Part shown: in pieces, positions 44,358 to 53,364 of the stretch
Layout of the letters: each line of letters starts with the position of its first letter
How positions within the stretch are numbered: the first letter of the stretch is position 1
Assembly (NCBI GenBank): GCA_016222805.1
Contig: JACRQG010000046.1
Coordinates: 62,001-126,000, forward strand
DNA: 64,000 bases
Direction of reading: 5' to 3'
From: Verrucomicrobiota bacterium
GTDB taxonomy: Bacteria > Verrucomicrobiota > Verrucomicrobiia > Opitutales > Opitutaceae
Program-made: the position numbers and the translations under genes
The notes under the pieces: model-generated
Database searches by the model: none
The model's input: only the letters and a program-made list of their open reading frames with translations
Told to the model about the DNA's origin: nothing

Positions 44358-44716
44358 ACCGGCGGGGCCGCGGCCCGGCGCCGCGCCGGGACACTCCTGA
44401 ATCCGATTTTCGCCGTTCCAATCGCCCCGGTTTTTCGTGTGTCGATCCTCTTCGCGCTGTTTCGCGGCGATTCGATTGTAGCCGGGGGCGGCGACCCCGG
44501 CCGGCGCCTTCGATCTACCGGTCAAGGCCGGCCTCGACGCGGCCGGCTACACCATGACCTCTTTCGCCTTTGGTTACGGCCTACGGCCGCGTGGTGTTCC
44601 TCTGAACTTCGCGCCTGCCTCGGATTTCGAGTGTCCGATTTTCGAGTATTCAGAATCTCGCGCCCTCTGCGCACGGCTTCACCGATTGGTGACTGCCGCG
44701 CCGGCCCCGCTCCGGC
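44358..44716. other. Intergenic region with a dispersed palindromic repeat
   Basis: 359 bp after the first sulfatase. It contains the repeat at 44477-44551 and otherwise no supported gene; the short frames here are Arg/Pro-rich and non-coding in character. Confidence 0.5.
44477..44551. repeat. Dispersed palindromic repeat (REP-like), copy 1
   Basis: An imperfect palindrome bounded by TGTAGCCGG and CCGGCTACA. The left arm continues GGGCGGCGACCCC and the right arm is the complement of a GGCCGCGTCGAGGCC form. The same two arm types occur in opposite order at 53274-53324, so the two copies are related and inverted. Likely REP/MITE-type element. Confidence 0.7.
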
Positions 44717-44988
44717 TCATCGCCGTGGGGCCGCCGGCGTCCGGAGCACTTCCACCACCGCGCAAAACGCCGGCTTGGGTCTGAAGTCCGCATCGAAGAG
44801 CCACATCGGTGTCTGCTGCGGGGGCAGCCCTTTCCGCCGCAGCAGGACCAACTGTGGCAACTGGTCGGTGCCCCCCCACATCACCACGGCCTCCACACCC
44901 CCACTCTCCAAGGCCCCGCCAAGGACGTCGGCAGAGATCCGCGCGTGCCAGACCAGGAGTTCATCCCGGGATCCCGTGGCGCCGCGCG
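44717..44988 (-). pseudogene. C-terminal remnant of a GH10-like glycoside hydrolase
   Basis: About 88 codons in one frame ending at a stop at 44717: LLVWHARISADVLGGALESG, GVEAVVMWGGTDQ, then PMWLFDADFRPKPAFCAVVE. The last block is the usual C-terminus of GH10 xylanases (W-x-G-x-x-D, FDADFRPKPA). There is no start codon or catalytic region; the frame is cut off beside the TonB receptor 3' end. This is a decayed gene, and it suggests the locus once also acted on xylan-type chains. Confidence 0.55.
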
Positions 44989-44998
44989 ACCGCGGCGA

Positions 44999-47900
44999 TC
45001 AGAACTTGAACGAGTTGCTGAGCGACCACACGCGGGGCGGGCCGACGCGATACTGCGCCACGCGGTAGGCCGTCGTGAGCTCGGAGCGCACCGGAATCAA
45101 ATCCTGGGCCGTGTGGTTCAAATTCTGCACCCGCAGCTCCACCGTCCAGTCGATGCGCCCCTTGGCCATTCTCCGCTTGTAGCGGACCCAGGCGTCGATG
45201 TTCGTGATCGCCGGAGCGACGTGGGGATGGTTGATGTCGGCCACGAGCGTGTCGCCGACCAGTTCGGTCGGATAGCCGATGACGGCCCCATCCTGCCAGC
45301 GAACGGCGGTGCCGACCCCAAAGCCTCGGAAAAGGCCTTGGGTGAAGCTGTAGTTCGTGACCAGGTTGACCCGCCAGGCGCGCTGCTCGTTGGAAACGCG
45401 GCCCTCCTGCTTCTTCTGGTTGCGGTAGGAGGACAGGACGTTGGTCTCGATCCACTGGGCGACCGTCATCTGGGTGTCGCCGGGCACCGGCGCCGGGTGG
45501 CTGATGTAGTTGGGCGGGACGGTATTCGGGTCGTTGAAGTAGCGCAGGTGTCCGATGAGTCCGCCCGATCCGAGGATCGGCTCGACCTTCGCCCAGAGTT
45601 CCGCGAGGCGAGGGCCGTAGTTGTCGATCACAGTCTCCTGGTTCGCGACGTTGAGGGCCATGCGCCAGTTCTCGGTCGGATTCCAGGTGAGTTCGACTTC
45701 GGTCCCCCGGCCCACGACATCCTGGGTGTCGCCGAGATTCGGGAGGTCGGTGCGGGCGTAGTCACCACCCGCGGCGGGCGCGTCGAGGCTGGCGGACGTC
45801 CGGGTGCGCGCGGGAATAATCGCGTTGAGCCGGCCGAGGGCTTCCATGGCGAGCGCGTAATTGGGAGTGGCGGCACCCTGGTTGCCGAGCCGCTGCGCCT
45901 CGATCAAGAACTCAAACGGCTTGAGGATGCCCTGGTTGACCAGTGTGCCGTATTTCGTGTTCGCGCCGCTGTTGGCGACCTCGCACTCGTAGCGGTTGAG
46001 GCGCACCACGAACTTCGAATCGAGGAGATTGAACATCAGGCCGTATTCCCTGGTACGGCCTGACGGTGACGGGAGCTGCGCCCCGTAAAAGTCGTTGGCG
46101 GTGGCGCCCAGGCTGAAGTTCTCCGATTGGCCGTAGTAGGCGTTGACCCTGGCCGCCAGGGGGAGCGGAACCCAACGCTCGGGCCACTTGCCGACGAGCG
46201 ACCAGGACGTCGTGCGGAAGGTGTCATCAATGCGGTTGAGCAGAGCGGCCGGCGTGTGGATCGAGGACGGGTCAGCGAGGAGATCGGCTCCCGGCAGCGC
46301 CTGGCGGATCTCGGACACGACGGAATCCTGGCGCCAGCCGTAGAGGGCAATGAGGTGGTTGCGGAGGAAGGAGACATTCCAAGTCGCCGCGTGGGTGTCG
46401 ACGTTCTGGGTGTTGTGGGAGAGATCCTCCATTTCCGCATCGGTCTGGAGGGTGAGGGTCTCGTACGCGGCGGTGGTGGTGTTGAAGGTGCGCAGGGTGA
46501 TCGCGCGGCCCGGGTTCCAGAGCTTTTGGGGGGTGGGCGGGGTGAGCCGGATGTCGGTCTCGGACCTGGCGCCGAGCACGGAGTCGCCGAGGTAGACGAT
46601 ATTGTTCACCTTGCGGCGGCTGGACCCGAGGGGATCGGCGGCGCTGAAGACGAACCCCCCGGGGGGATTCTGGTAATACTGTCCCCAGCTGGCGTTGATC
46701 TCCTTCTGGTCGTAGGTGCTGAAGATGCCGGTGAGCGTGTGCCGGCCCAGCCAGCGGGCGATCCGCGAGTCCGGCCACTGGCGGGCGGGGTCGAGCTTGG
46801 CGAAGGCGGTGGCGCGGAAAGACTCGCGCTCGTCCTGCACGGTGCCCATGCCAACGCGGTCCATCACGAATGGCCGGCCGAGATTGGGGTTGGGCTGGCC
46901 CAGGTAATCCTGCATCAGGTCGACGAAGATGCCCGAGAAGTTCTGGAAGGGCACGTAGGCGCTCCGGCGATACATCTGCTGGTCGTAGGCAACCTCGAGA
47001 CCGATCCGCTCGCGCAGCGCCGTTTGTTCGAAGACGACATTGTGGTGGGTCCACTTGTCGTTCTGGAACGAGGCATCCCCGGACAGCATCCTCCGCGTGA
47101 AATCGAACATCGCGAGATTGGTGAGCGAGACGGGAATCTGCACGGGATTGGTGCGCCACGGCTGCTCCGGCACGAGATAGTTGTAGGCGGGGGCGGCGCC
47201 CACCCCGTCCGGGTTCATGGCCAGGAGCGGATTGGCGATGGCGGTGATGTTGGACTCGATCGCGCCCCCGCCGCCGACGGCGCCGCCCGGATGCACCGAC
47301 CCCGGCTGGTAAACGGCGGCGATCTGGCGCGACATGTTCGGATGGAAGAGAATCCGTGGGTTGGTCGCGTTGTTGTCGTGGTAGATCACGGCGTTGCGCA
47401 GGATCGCGAGCTTCATGTCGTTGGGGATGCTCGCGGTCGTCAGATAAGCGTTGCTGGTGCCGGTCGGGCGCCACGACTGGGCGATCGGGCTGTAGATCAG
47501 GGGATAGTTGTCCGGCACCGTCAGATTGGCCCCGGGCGTGGCGGAGATGACGGCGCGCATCCGCTGCACCATGAGCGGTTGGTTGGCGAGCCAGCTCGCG
47601 ATGGTGCTGGCAGGCGGAATCGTGTTCGGCCGGTTGGCGTGGCGTCCGCCGCTTTCGACGAAGCCGCGCACGGTGCCGCCCTGCCAGGGGCGGAGGGTGA
47701 CCGCGCCGAACTGCCGGTGGTCGTTGTCGAAGGCCGGTTCCTGGTAGTACCTCGTATCGTCGCGCACGCTGGCAAAGCGCACCGCGAGCTTCTTCGGAAT
47801 CAGGACGCGGTTGAGGTCCACCTCCGCGCGAAACGTCCCCGCACTGTCCGCCTCGACGCGCACCTGGTGGGCGTCCTTGAACTTCGCCGCGGCGAGCTGC

Positions 47901-48451
47901 GTGTTGACGATCCCGGCGGGGCTGCCGAGGCCGAAGAGAATGGCGTTCGCCCCGCGGTTGATCTCGGTCAGCTCCGTGTTGTAGCGGTCGGAAGGAATGG
48001 CGGTGAGAAAGTAGTTCCGCGTCAGGTCCGCGCCGGCAATGCCGCGCACCCGCTGCGAGCCCTGCGGGTTGACGCGGGAGGACTGGTCGCCCGTCGAGGT
48101 GGTGCCGACATTGAAGTCGCTGAAGTTGCCGTTGATGCCACTCGCCTCGGTCGAAGTCGTGAAGAGGAAGAGCTCGTTCAGGTTGGTCGCACCGACGTCC
48201 TGCATGAACTCGGGCGTGAGGATTTGGACGGAGGACGCGATCTCGTCGACGTTCATCTTCAGGCGCGAACCGGCGAGCGTCTGGGATGCGTAATAGCCCT
48301 TGAAGGCTTCGGCCGTGACCTGGAACGGCGAGAGTTCGAGGATCTCTCCGGCCGGCGCGGCGGACCCGGTGACTGCCGCGGTTGGAAGGGTCTGGGTCAG
48401 AGCGGCCGGGGCGAGCACGAGAGACAGGGGAAGAAGGAGGCGGGGCGTCAT
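44999..48451 (-). CDS. TonB-dependent receptor (Opitutaceae type)
   Basis: 1150 residues from the ATG at 48451, with a signal peptide (MTPRLLLPLSLVLAPAALTQ). A TonB-box/plug region follows: ILELSPFQVTAEAFKGYYAS, MNVDEIASSVQILTPEFMQD, LNELFLFTTSTEASGINGNF and TELTEINRGANAILFGLGSP. The rest is a 22-strand-type barrel ending in LSNSFKF with a terminal Phe. This SusC-unlike receptor family is much expanded in Opitutaceae. It probably imports a glycan fragment. No SusD partner is seen. A 918-residue plus-strand frame over it is a shadow. Confidence 0.92.
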   Translation of the reverse strand: MTPRLLLPLSLVLAPAALTQTLPTAAVTGSAAPAGEILELSPFQVTAEAFKGYYASQTLAGSRLKMNVDEIASSVQILTPEFMQDVGATNLNELFLFTTSTEASGINGNFSDFNVGTTSTGDQSSRVNPQGSQRVRGIAGADLTRNYFLTAIPSDRYNTELTEINRGANAILFGLGSPAGIVNTQLAAAKFKDAHQVRVEADSAGTFRAEVDLNRVLIPKKLAVRFASVRDDTRYYQEPAFDNDHRQFGAVTLRPWQGGTVRGFVESGGRHANRPNTIPPASTIASWLANQPLMVQRMRAVISATPGANLTVPDNYPLIYSPIAQSWRPTGTSNAYLTTASIPNDMKLAILRNAVIYHDNNATNPRILFHPNMSRQIAAVYQPGSVHPGGAVGGGGAIESNITAIANPLLAMNPDGVGAAPAYNYLVPEQPWRTNPVQIPVSLTNLAMFDFTRRMLSGDASFQNDKWTHHNVVFEQTALRERIGLEVAYDQQMYRRSAYVPFQNFSGIFVDLMQDYLGQPNPNLGRPFVMDRVGMGTVQDERESFRATAFAKLDPARQWPDSRIARWLGRHTLTGIFSTYDQKEINASWGQYYQNPPGGFVFSAADPLGSSRRKVNNIVYLGDSVLGARSETDIRLTPPTPQKLWNPGRAITLRTFNTTTAAYETLTLQTDAEMEDLSHNTQNVDTHAATWNVSFLRNHLIALYGWRQDSVVSEIRQALPGADLLADPSSIHTPAALLNRIDDTFRTTSWSLVGKWPERWVPLPLAARVNAYYGQSENFSLGATANDFYGAQLPSPSGRTREYGLMFNLLDSKFVVRLNRYECEVANSGANTKYGTLVNQGILKPFEFLIEAQRLGNQGAATPNYALAMEALGRLNAIIPARTRTSASLDAPAAGGDYARTDLPNLGDTQDVVGRGTEVELTWNPTENWRMALNVANQETVIDNYGPRLAELWAKVEPILGSGGLIGHLRYFNDPNTVPPNYISHPAPVPGDTQMTVAQWIETNVLSSYRNQKKQEGRVSNEQRAWRVNLVTNYSFTQGLFRGFGVGTAVRWQDGAVIGYPTELVGDTLVADINHPHVAPAITNIDAWVRYKRRMAKGRIDWTVELRVQNLNHTAQDLIPVRSELTTAYRVAQYRVGPPRVWSLSNSFKF

Positions 48452-48677
48452 GGTGCAAGCGGTCCGCGACGCCAGCGGGGTGCCGCGAACCACTCCTTGA
48501 GGATACGGCAGCGCGGTCCTGCGGGCAATCACCCGAAAGAGCGATGCCGCCAGTCCCCCCCGGGGCCGGCCGGTCGTGGTCGTCGCCGCCGGCGCGTCCA
48601 GGCGCTCCGACCGGCTCGGCACCGCCTCCGCTTTCGCCCGGCGGCAGCAGTCGCCGCATGGCGCGCGAGAAAACGGC

Positions 48678-50810
48678 TCAGTCCTGCACCGTCGCGATCA
48701 GCGTCGTGCCCGCGCCCGGGGCGCTCTCCAGGGAGAAGGTGCCGCCCAGGCGCTTCATTCGCTCGCGCATGCCCTGGAGGCCAAAATGACCGGCGCTCGG
48801 ACCCGCGACACTCCCGGGATCGAACCCTCTCCCGTTGTCGCGAATCGTCAGTTCCACCGAGCCCGCCCGGAACTTCACGGTGATCTCGATTCGCGATGCC
48901 TCGGCATGTTTGAGTGCGTTCGTGAGCCCTTCCTGCACCAGCAGGAGGAGATTGCCGGCCACAAAGTCGGGCAAGGGCCGGTCCGCTCCTTCGCTCTGCA
49001 CCCGGATGGCCACCGGCACCCCGGCACTGCGGTCGGCGGCGACCTGCCGCAGCACGGCCACGAGCCCTTCCTTTTCCAGCGGATTCGCCCGCAGGTTCCA
49101 GATGCTCCGGCGCAGCTCCTCCCGGCTGCGCGCGAGCAACTGCCGCGCCAGGGTCAGGTGATGCCGGCTTCTCTCCGGCGTCGCTTCGTGCAGCGCCTGG
49201 CTCGCCTCGATCTGCAACGCCAGGCCCGTCAGCGACTGCTCCATCGTGTCGTGCAGGTCCGCCGCGAGGCGATTGCGCTCCCGGGCCGCCGATTCGAACT
49301 CCACCACGGCGTCGCGCCGCTCCCGAATGGCACCGGCCAGTTGCTGCCCGCGCAACGCCACCTGCCGGCGCAGCAACACCACCCAGGCGAGCGTGGCAAC
49401 CAGCACCAACACCAGCGCGCCGGTGGCGAGGGTCAGCCGCTGCGGGGTCCAGAACGGCGCCGCCCGCACCACGATCACGTCCCCCGGGCCCCGCGCCAGA
49501 AGACGCATGGCGGTCGGTTGCGGCCAGTCGAGCACCGGCCGCGACGCGGAAAAGGTCAGCTGGCACACCCCGCTCACCTTCAGCTCGCTGCCACTGCGCA
49601 ACGACGCCAACTGCGGGCGACTGGCCGGGTCGGAGAACTCCGCGGTGACCAGGGCGCCCTCCCAGACAAGGTTCAACCGCAAGGGTTCGCCCGGCTTGTC
49701 GTCGAGGCTTACCAGACGGCCGCGCACCGCCACCAGCCGATCGTCGAAATCCCGCGCCTCCGCCCGCACACTCTGCGGTTCCCGCGCGAACGCCATTTCG
49801 CGCGTGATCTCCACAGCCTCCGGCGGCGCCCCCCTTCCCAGCCGCCGAAACACCGTCTCCTGCAACTCGGCGTTGTGGTGCGTCAGGTCGAAGAACCCCG
49901 CCGCCTCCACGCGGTCGCCCGGCTCGAGCCGGTCGCCCTGCCGCGTGTTGACCCGCAGCGCGCTCCCCGCCTCCTGCAGGAAGAAATACTCTCCCGGCCG
50001 GCACAGCGTCACGATTCCGCGCACGCGCTGCCGATGCATCTCCATGCCACGCGGCGAAAACGCCATCACCCGCCCCAGAGGCACTTCCGGGGCCCGGAAG
50101 GCATCCGACTCCCCGGGCTTCACCACCCGGAGGTCACCGTCTTCGTTCGAATAGATGCGCGCCCCCAGGAACTGCCCGCGGGAATTGAAATAGCTCAGGC
50201 AGACGCCCGTCAGCGACACGACGGCATCGACCAGCCCCTGCACCGGCCGGTCACGGGCGTCGGTCAGGATGAAATTGAACGGCCCCAGCTCCGAGCGGAC
50301 ACTCAGCCGCAGCTGCGTGAACCGATCGTCCGCCACCTTTTCGGCCGCTTGCACCACGCCGGAAATCGCGACGCGCTGGCTGTCAAACTTGCCCGAGCTC
50401 AAGCCCGACACCGTCACCGCCTGGGGAGGCGGCAGCGCCTCCCGCCCCAGCACGCGCACGCTCCGACCCGCGATGATGGGACTGAAACGTCCGTCCATCG
50501 TGTGCCCGCTCACCTCGACCCGGTCTCCCACCTGCAGGTCGCGCGGCACTTCCGCCGCACCCTGCGGCAGAACTGGTGTCACCCAGATGCCCTCCCCGTC
50601 ATCGACCGTGAAACGGACCTGGTTGCTCGAGCGAAACGGCAGCAACGTGACCACCCCCCGCACGCGCACCGGAACCTGCCGCGCCGCCTCATCCCGGCTG
50701 AGCGCGCGGATGCTCGCACACGTCGTCAGCAGTCCCGGGAGGTCCCGCTCGCCCGTCCATGCCGGAGCGGGAAACACGAGGAGGAATGAAAAAAGTCGCC
50801 AGCACCGCAC
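48678..50810 (-). CDS. Sensor histidine kinase (NarX/HisKA_3 type) with OB-like sensor domain
   Basis: 710 residues from a GTG at 50810, which gives a signal peptide (VRCWRLFSFLLVFPAPAWTG); an ATG at 50909 would overlap the divergent regulator. The ~390-residue periplasmic part has repeated OB-fold-like blocks (VRVRGVVTLLPFRSSNQVRF, RQRVRGIVTLCRPGEYFFLQ, DRLVAVRGRLVSLDDKPGEP). One TM follows (LTLATGALVLVLVATLAWVV), then the HisKA_3 box RNRLAADLHDTMEQSLTG with His ~519, then HATPase motifs TNALKHAE, IRDNGRGFD and GLQGMRERMKRLGG. Divergent from its likely partner. Confidence 0.88.
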   Translation of the reverse strand: MRCWRLFSFLLVFPAPAWTGERDLPGLLTTCASIRALSRDEAARQVPVRVRGVVTLLPFRSSNQVRFTVDDGEGIWVTPVLPQGAAEVPRDLQVGDRVEVSGHTMDGRFSPIIAGRSVRVLGREALPPPQAVTVSGLSSGKFDSQRVAISGVVQAAEKVADDRFTQLRLSVRSELGPFNFILTDARDRPVQGLVDAVVSLTGVCLSYFNSRGQFLGARIYSNEDGDLRVVKPGESDAFRAPEVPLGRVMAFSPRGMEMHRQRVRGIVTLCRPGEYFFLQEAGSALRVNTRQGDRLEPGDRVEAAGFFDLTHHNAELQETVFRRLGRGAPPEAVEITREMAFAREPQSVRAEARDFDDRLVAVRGRLVSLDDKPGEPLRLNLVWEGALVTAEFSDPASRPQLASLRSGSELKVSGVCQLTFSASRPVLDWPQPTAMRLLARGPGDVIVVRAAPFWTPQRLTLATGALVLVLVATLAWVVLLRRQVALRGQQLAGAIRERRDAVVEFESAARERNRLAADLHDTMEQSLTGLALQIEASQALHEATPERSRHHLTLARQLLARSREELRRSIWNLRANPLEKEGLVAVLRQVAADRSAGVPVAIRVQSEGADRPLPDFVAGNLLLLVQEGLTNALKHAEASRIEITVKFRAGSVELTIRDNGRGFDPGSVAGPSAGHFGLQGMRERMKRLGGTFSLESAPGAGTTLIATVQD

Positions 50811-50907
50811 GGCCGTTTCTCCCCGCGAACCCCTGGTGGCGCAAGCCGTCCCGCCTCGCCCGAACGGGCGATTGCCGGCGCCGCCCCGCCGGCGTACAGT
50901 CGGCGTC

Positions 50908-51549
50908 ATGGCACGCGCAACCGCAATTCGACTGATGCTGGTGGACGACCACTCCGTGGTGCGCATGGGCTTGGCCGCGGTCCTCGGCCTCGAAAAGGAC
51001 CTGCTCGTCGTGGCCGAGGCCGAGGACGGGGCGCAGGCACTCGAAACCTATCGGCCCGAGGCCATCGATCTCGTGCTGATGGACGTGCGCATGCCGGGCA
51101 TGGACGGCGTGACTGCGCTGCAGCAGCTCCGCTCGCGCTGGCCCGAGGCACGGGTCCTGATGCTGACCACTTCGGAACTCGACGAGGACCTCCAATGCGT
51201 GATCGATGCCGGCGCGTGCGGTTACGTCCTCAAGAACGTGACCCGCGATGAACTGGTACGCGCCATCCGTCTCGTCCACAGCGGCGGCCGCTACCTGACC
51301 GCCGCGATGGAGACGCGCCTGGCGCAGCTCGCAAAAGTGAAGCAGCTCTCGGATCGCGAAGTCGAGGTGCTCGACGGCATGCGCCGCGGCCTCTCGAACC
51401 GCGACATCGGGCAGGCGCTCGGAATCAGCGAGCACACCGTCAAGGCGCACGTGAAAGCGGTGCTGCAAAAACTCGAGTCCGCCGATCGGGCGGAGGCGGT
51501 CGCTCGCGGTTTCGAGAAGGGGCTGCTGAAGACCAGGGCCGGGGAATGA
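50908..51549 (+). CDS. NarL-type response regulator, partner of the divergent histidine kinase
   Basis: 213 residues from the ATG at 50908. Receiver with phospho-acceptor Asp59 (LVLMDVRMPGMDG), LMLTTSELDEDL and YVLKNVTRDEL, then a LuxR HTH (LSDREVEVLDGMRRGLSNRD, HTVKAHVKAVLQKL). The start codon is 97 bp from the histidine kinase GTG, so the two are divergently transcribed from a shared region. It probably controls the nearby TonB receptor and sulfatase genes. Confidence 0.92.
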   Translation: MARATAIRLMLVDDHSVVRMGLAAVLGLEKDLLVVAEAEDGAQALETYRPEAIDLVLMDVRMPGMDGVTALQQLRSRWPEARVLMLTTSELDEDLQCVIDAGACGYVLKNVTRDELVRAIRLVHSGGRYLTAAMETRLAQLAKVKQLSDREVEVLDGMRRGLSNRDIGQALGISEHTVKAHVKAVLQKLESADRAEAVARGFEKGLLKTRAGE

Positions 51550-51635
51550 CCTGATCGTGCGGCATGCCGAGGTCATGCCGCCACTCGTGAATCCATCGAA
51601 GATCCTCCTCCGATTCACGTTTCACGTACGTCCCC

Positions 51636-51712
51636 TGTGGGCGGGGCGCCCTCGCCCCGCTCTCTTCCCTCTGCACCGCGCCCGCCGGCACGACGGGGTC
51701 GCCGCGCCCACA
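51636..51712. repeat. Degenerate palindromic repeat
   Basis: Bounded by TGTGGGCGG at the left and GCGCCCACA at the right, with GGCGCCCTCGCCCCGC in the left arm and ACGGGGTCGCCGC in the right. Its left arm resembles the inverted repeat at 4366-4384 (GGGGCG[A/C]CCTCGCCCCG). It lies between the response regulator and the convergent sulfatase and may also act as a transcription barrier. Confidence 0.55.
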
Positions 51713-51771
51713 CCATCACCTGACTTCCTCCGGAGATCCCCGGGGCCGCCTTCCCCGCGGTCGCGCGCCCG

Positions 51772-53184
51772 TCACCTTTTCGTTTCGCCGCGGCTGGCCG
51801 CGTCGACCATGGCCTGCCGGGCCGCCTCTTCCTTGCGCACGTTGGCACCATGCGGATCGAGCCATTGCGGCGCCACCATGTCGCGGGACCAGGCTTCGTA
51901 GGCCTCCGTCAGGCGCCGCACCACCGCGGGATTGGCCTCCGCCAGATCGTGCTGCTCGCCCGCATCGGCCTCGAGATCAAAGAGGAACTGCCGGTTCTTG
52001 TACCGGCTGGAAACCAGCTTCCAGCGCCCCTCGCGCACCGCATGACCAAACTCGTTCGGGGCCGTCGCATACCGCCAGACCAGGGTGCGCGGAGGCAGCG
52101 GCAACGGCTGCGCCCCGAGGTGCGGCAGGAGGTTGACGCCGTCCAGCGTCAGCTTCCCCGGTGGCGCGATCCCGGCGGCCGCCAGGACGGTGGGGAAGAC
52201 ATCGAGCCCCGTGATCGGTGTGTCGATGGTCCGGCCGCCCGGAATCCGCTGCGGCCACGCCACGCAGAATGGCACGCGGATTCCTCCTTCGAACAACATC
52301 CCCTTGTGGCCGCGCAACGGAAAGTTCACCGCGTGCTCGGCCCGTCCGCCGTTGTCGCTGTAGAAGAACACGAGCGTTCGCTCGCGCAGCTTCAGCTCCT
52401 CGAGCCGCCGCAGCACGCGGCCGATGCCGGCATCCATCGCCGCCACCATCGCACCATAGACTGCCCGACCGCCGTATTCGATGTGTTCGGTCCGCTGCAG
52501 GTGCGCCCGCGTCGCCTGATCGGGCGCATGCGGGGCGTTGTAGGCCAGATAGAGGAAGAACGGATCCGTGCCGACGCGCCCGATGAAGTCGGCAGCCTCC
52601 CGCGAGAAATCGTCGGTGAGATGGATGAGTTCGCTCTTCGGGACCGGCACGCCGTTGCGCCGCACGCCAGCGGCCGTTTTTCGCGGGTTGGCGTCCCCCC
52701 AGTAGCTCATGCCCCCGCCGCTGAAACCGAACCAGTAGTCGAAACCCCGCTCGGTGGGCCAGAAACGGGAAGCATCACCGAGATGCCACTTGCCAATGGC
52801 CGCCGTGCGGTAGCCCTGCGCCCGGAGCACCGCCGGCAACAGCGTCTCCGTCAATGGCAGCCCCTCGCTGTCGCTGCCGTCGGGGTTGCACTCGTGACCG
52901 AAGCGCTGCTGGTACCGGCCGGTCAGGAGCCCGGCCCGGCTCGGACTGCAGTACGGATGCGAAGCGTAGCCGCTCGTAAACCGGACCCCGGAACGGGCCA
53001 GGGCATCGAGGTTCGGTGTCGGGATCTCGCGGCAGCCGTTGAAGCCGACGTCCGACCAGCCGAGATCGTCGGCGAGGATGACGATGACGTTGGGCCTTCC
53101 CGGCGCGACCGGAGCCGCGAACATGCCCGCGGCGGCACCCCCGGCGAGCACGGCAAAAAAGCGAAGCAATCGGGGTGGACTCAT
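51772..53184 (-). CDS. Type I sulfatase (arylsulfatase-like)
   Basis: 470 residues. Signal peptide ([18 protein letters not shown]), then the metal site [18 protein letters not shown], then [18 protein letters not shown] with Cys79 as formylglycine precursor. Further metal ligands are in [13 protein letters not shown], and [20 protein letters not shown] follows. It acts on sulfate esters in the periplasm. The C-terminal [19 protein letters not shown] is typical of Planctomycetes/Verrucomicrobia sulfatases. Upstream, a 100-bp palindrome separates it from the URO-D-like gene. Confidence 0.93.
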   Translation of the reverse strand: MSPPRLLRFFAVLAGGAAAGMFAAPVAPGRPNVIVILADDLGWSDVGFNGCREIPTPNLDALARSGVRFTSGYASHPYCSPSRAGLLTGRYQQRFGHECNPDGSDSEGLPLTETLLPAVLRAQGYRTAAIGKWHLGDASRFWPTERGFDYWFGFSGGGMSYWGDANPRKTAAGVRRNGVPVPKSELIHLTDDFSREAADFIGRVGTDPFFLYLAYNAPHAPDQATRAHLQRTEHIEYGGRAVYGAMVAAMDAGIGRVLRRLEELKLRERTLVFFYSDNGGRAEHAVNFPLRGHKGMLFEGGIRVPFCVAWPQRIPGGRTIDTPITGLDVFPTVLAAAGIAPPGKLTLDGVNLLPHLGAQPLPLPPRTLVWRYATAPNEFGHAVREGRWKLVSSRYKNRQFLFDLEADAGEQHDLAEANPAVVRRLTEAYEAWSRDMVAPQWLDPHGANVRKEEAARQAMVDAASRGETKR

Positions 53185-53254
53185 GGTGGCACCCCAGCTG
53201 ATTCCCTGGCGGGTGAAAAGTCAAAGGGCGCGGCACCCCCCGACGGCGTCGGGT

Positions 53255-53354
53255 GCATCTGTCGGTTGGCGGTTGTAGCCGGCCGCGGTGAGGCCGGCCG
53301 CCGGGGTCACCGCCCCCGGCTACACCAGACAAATGACCGCCAACCGGCAGATGC
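53255..53354. repeat. 100-bp nested palindrome containing repeat copy 2
   Basis: Outer arms 53255-53273 and 53336-53354 are inverted repeats matching 18 of 19 (GCATCTG[T/C]CGGTTGGCGGT). Inside them lies 53274-53324, which carries the same TGTAGCCG-ended element as 44477-44551 in reverse order. This could be an insertion of the inner element into a target palindrome, or one composite element. No coding potential. Confidence 0.75.
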
Positions 53355-53364
53355 GCCGACAGCG

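Noticed and set aside
42675-44525. 616-residue minus-strand ORF
   Set aside because: Antisense to the CMASR sulfatase; shadow.
46127-48883. 918-residue plus-strand ORF
   Set aside because: Antisense to a clear TonB receptor; Arg/Gly/Val/Glu-rich shadow.
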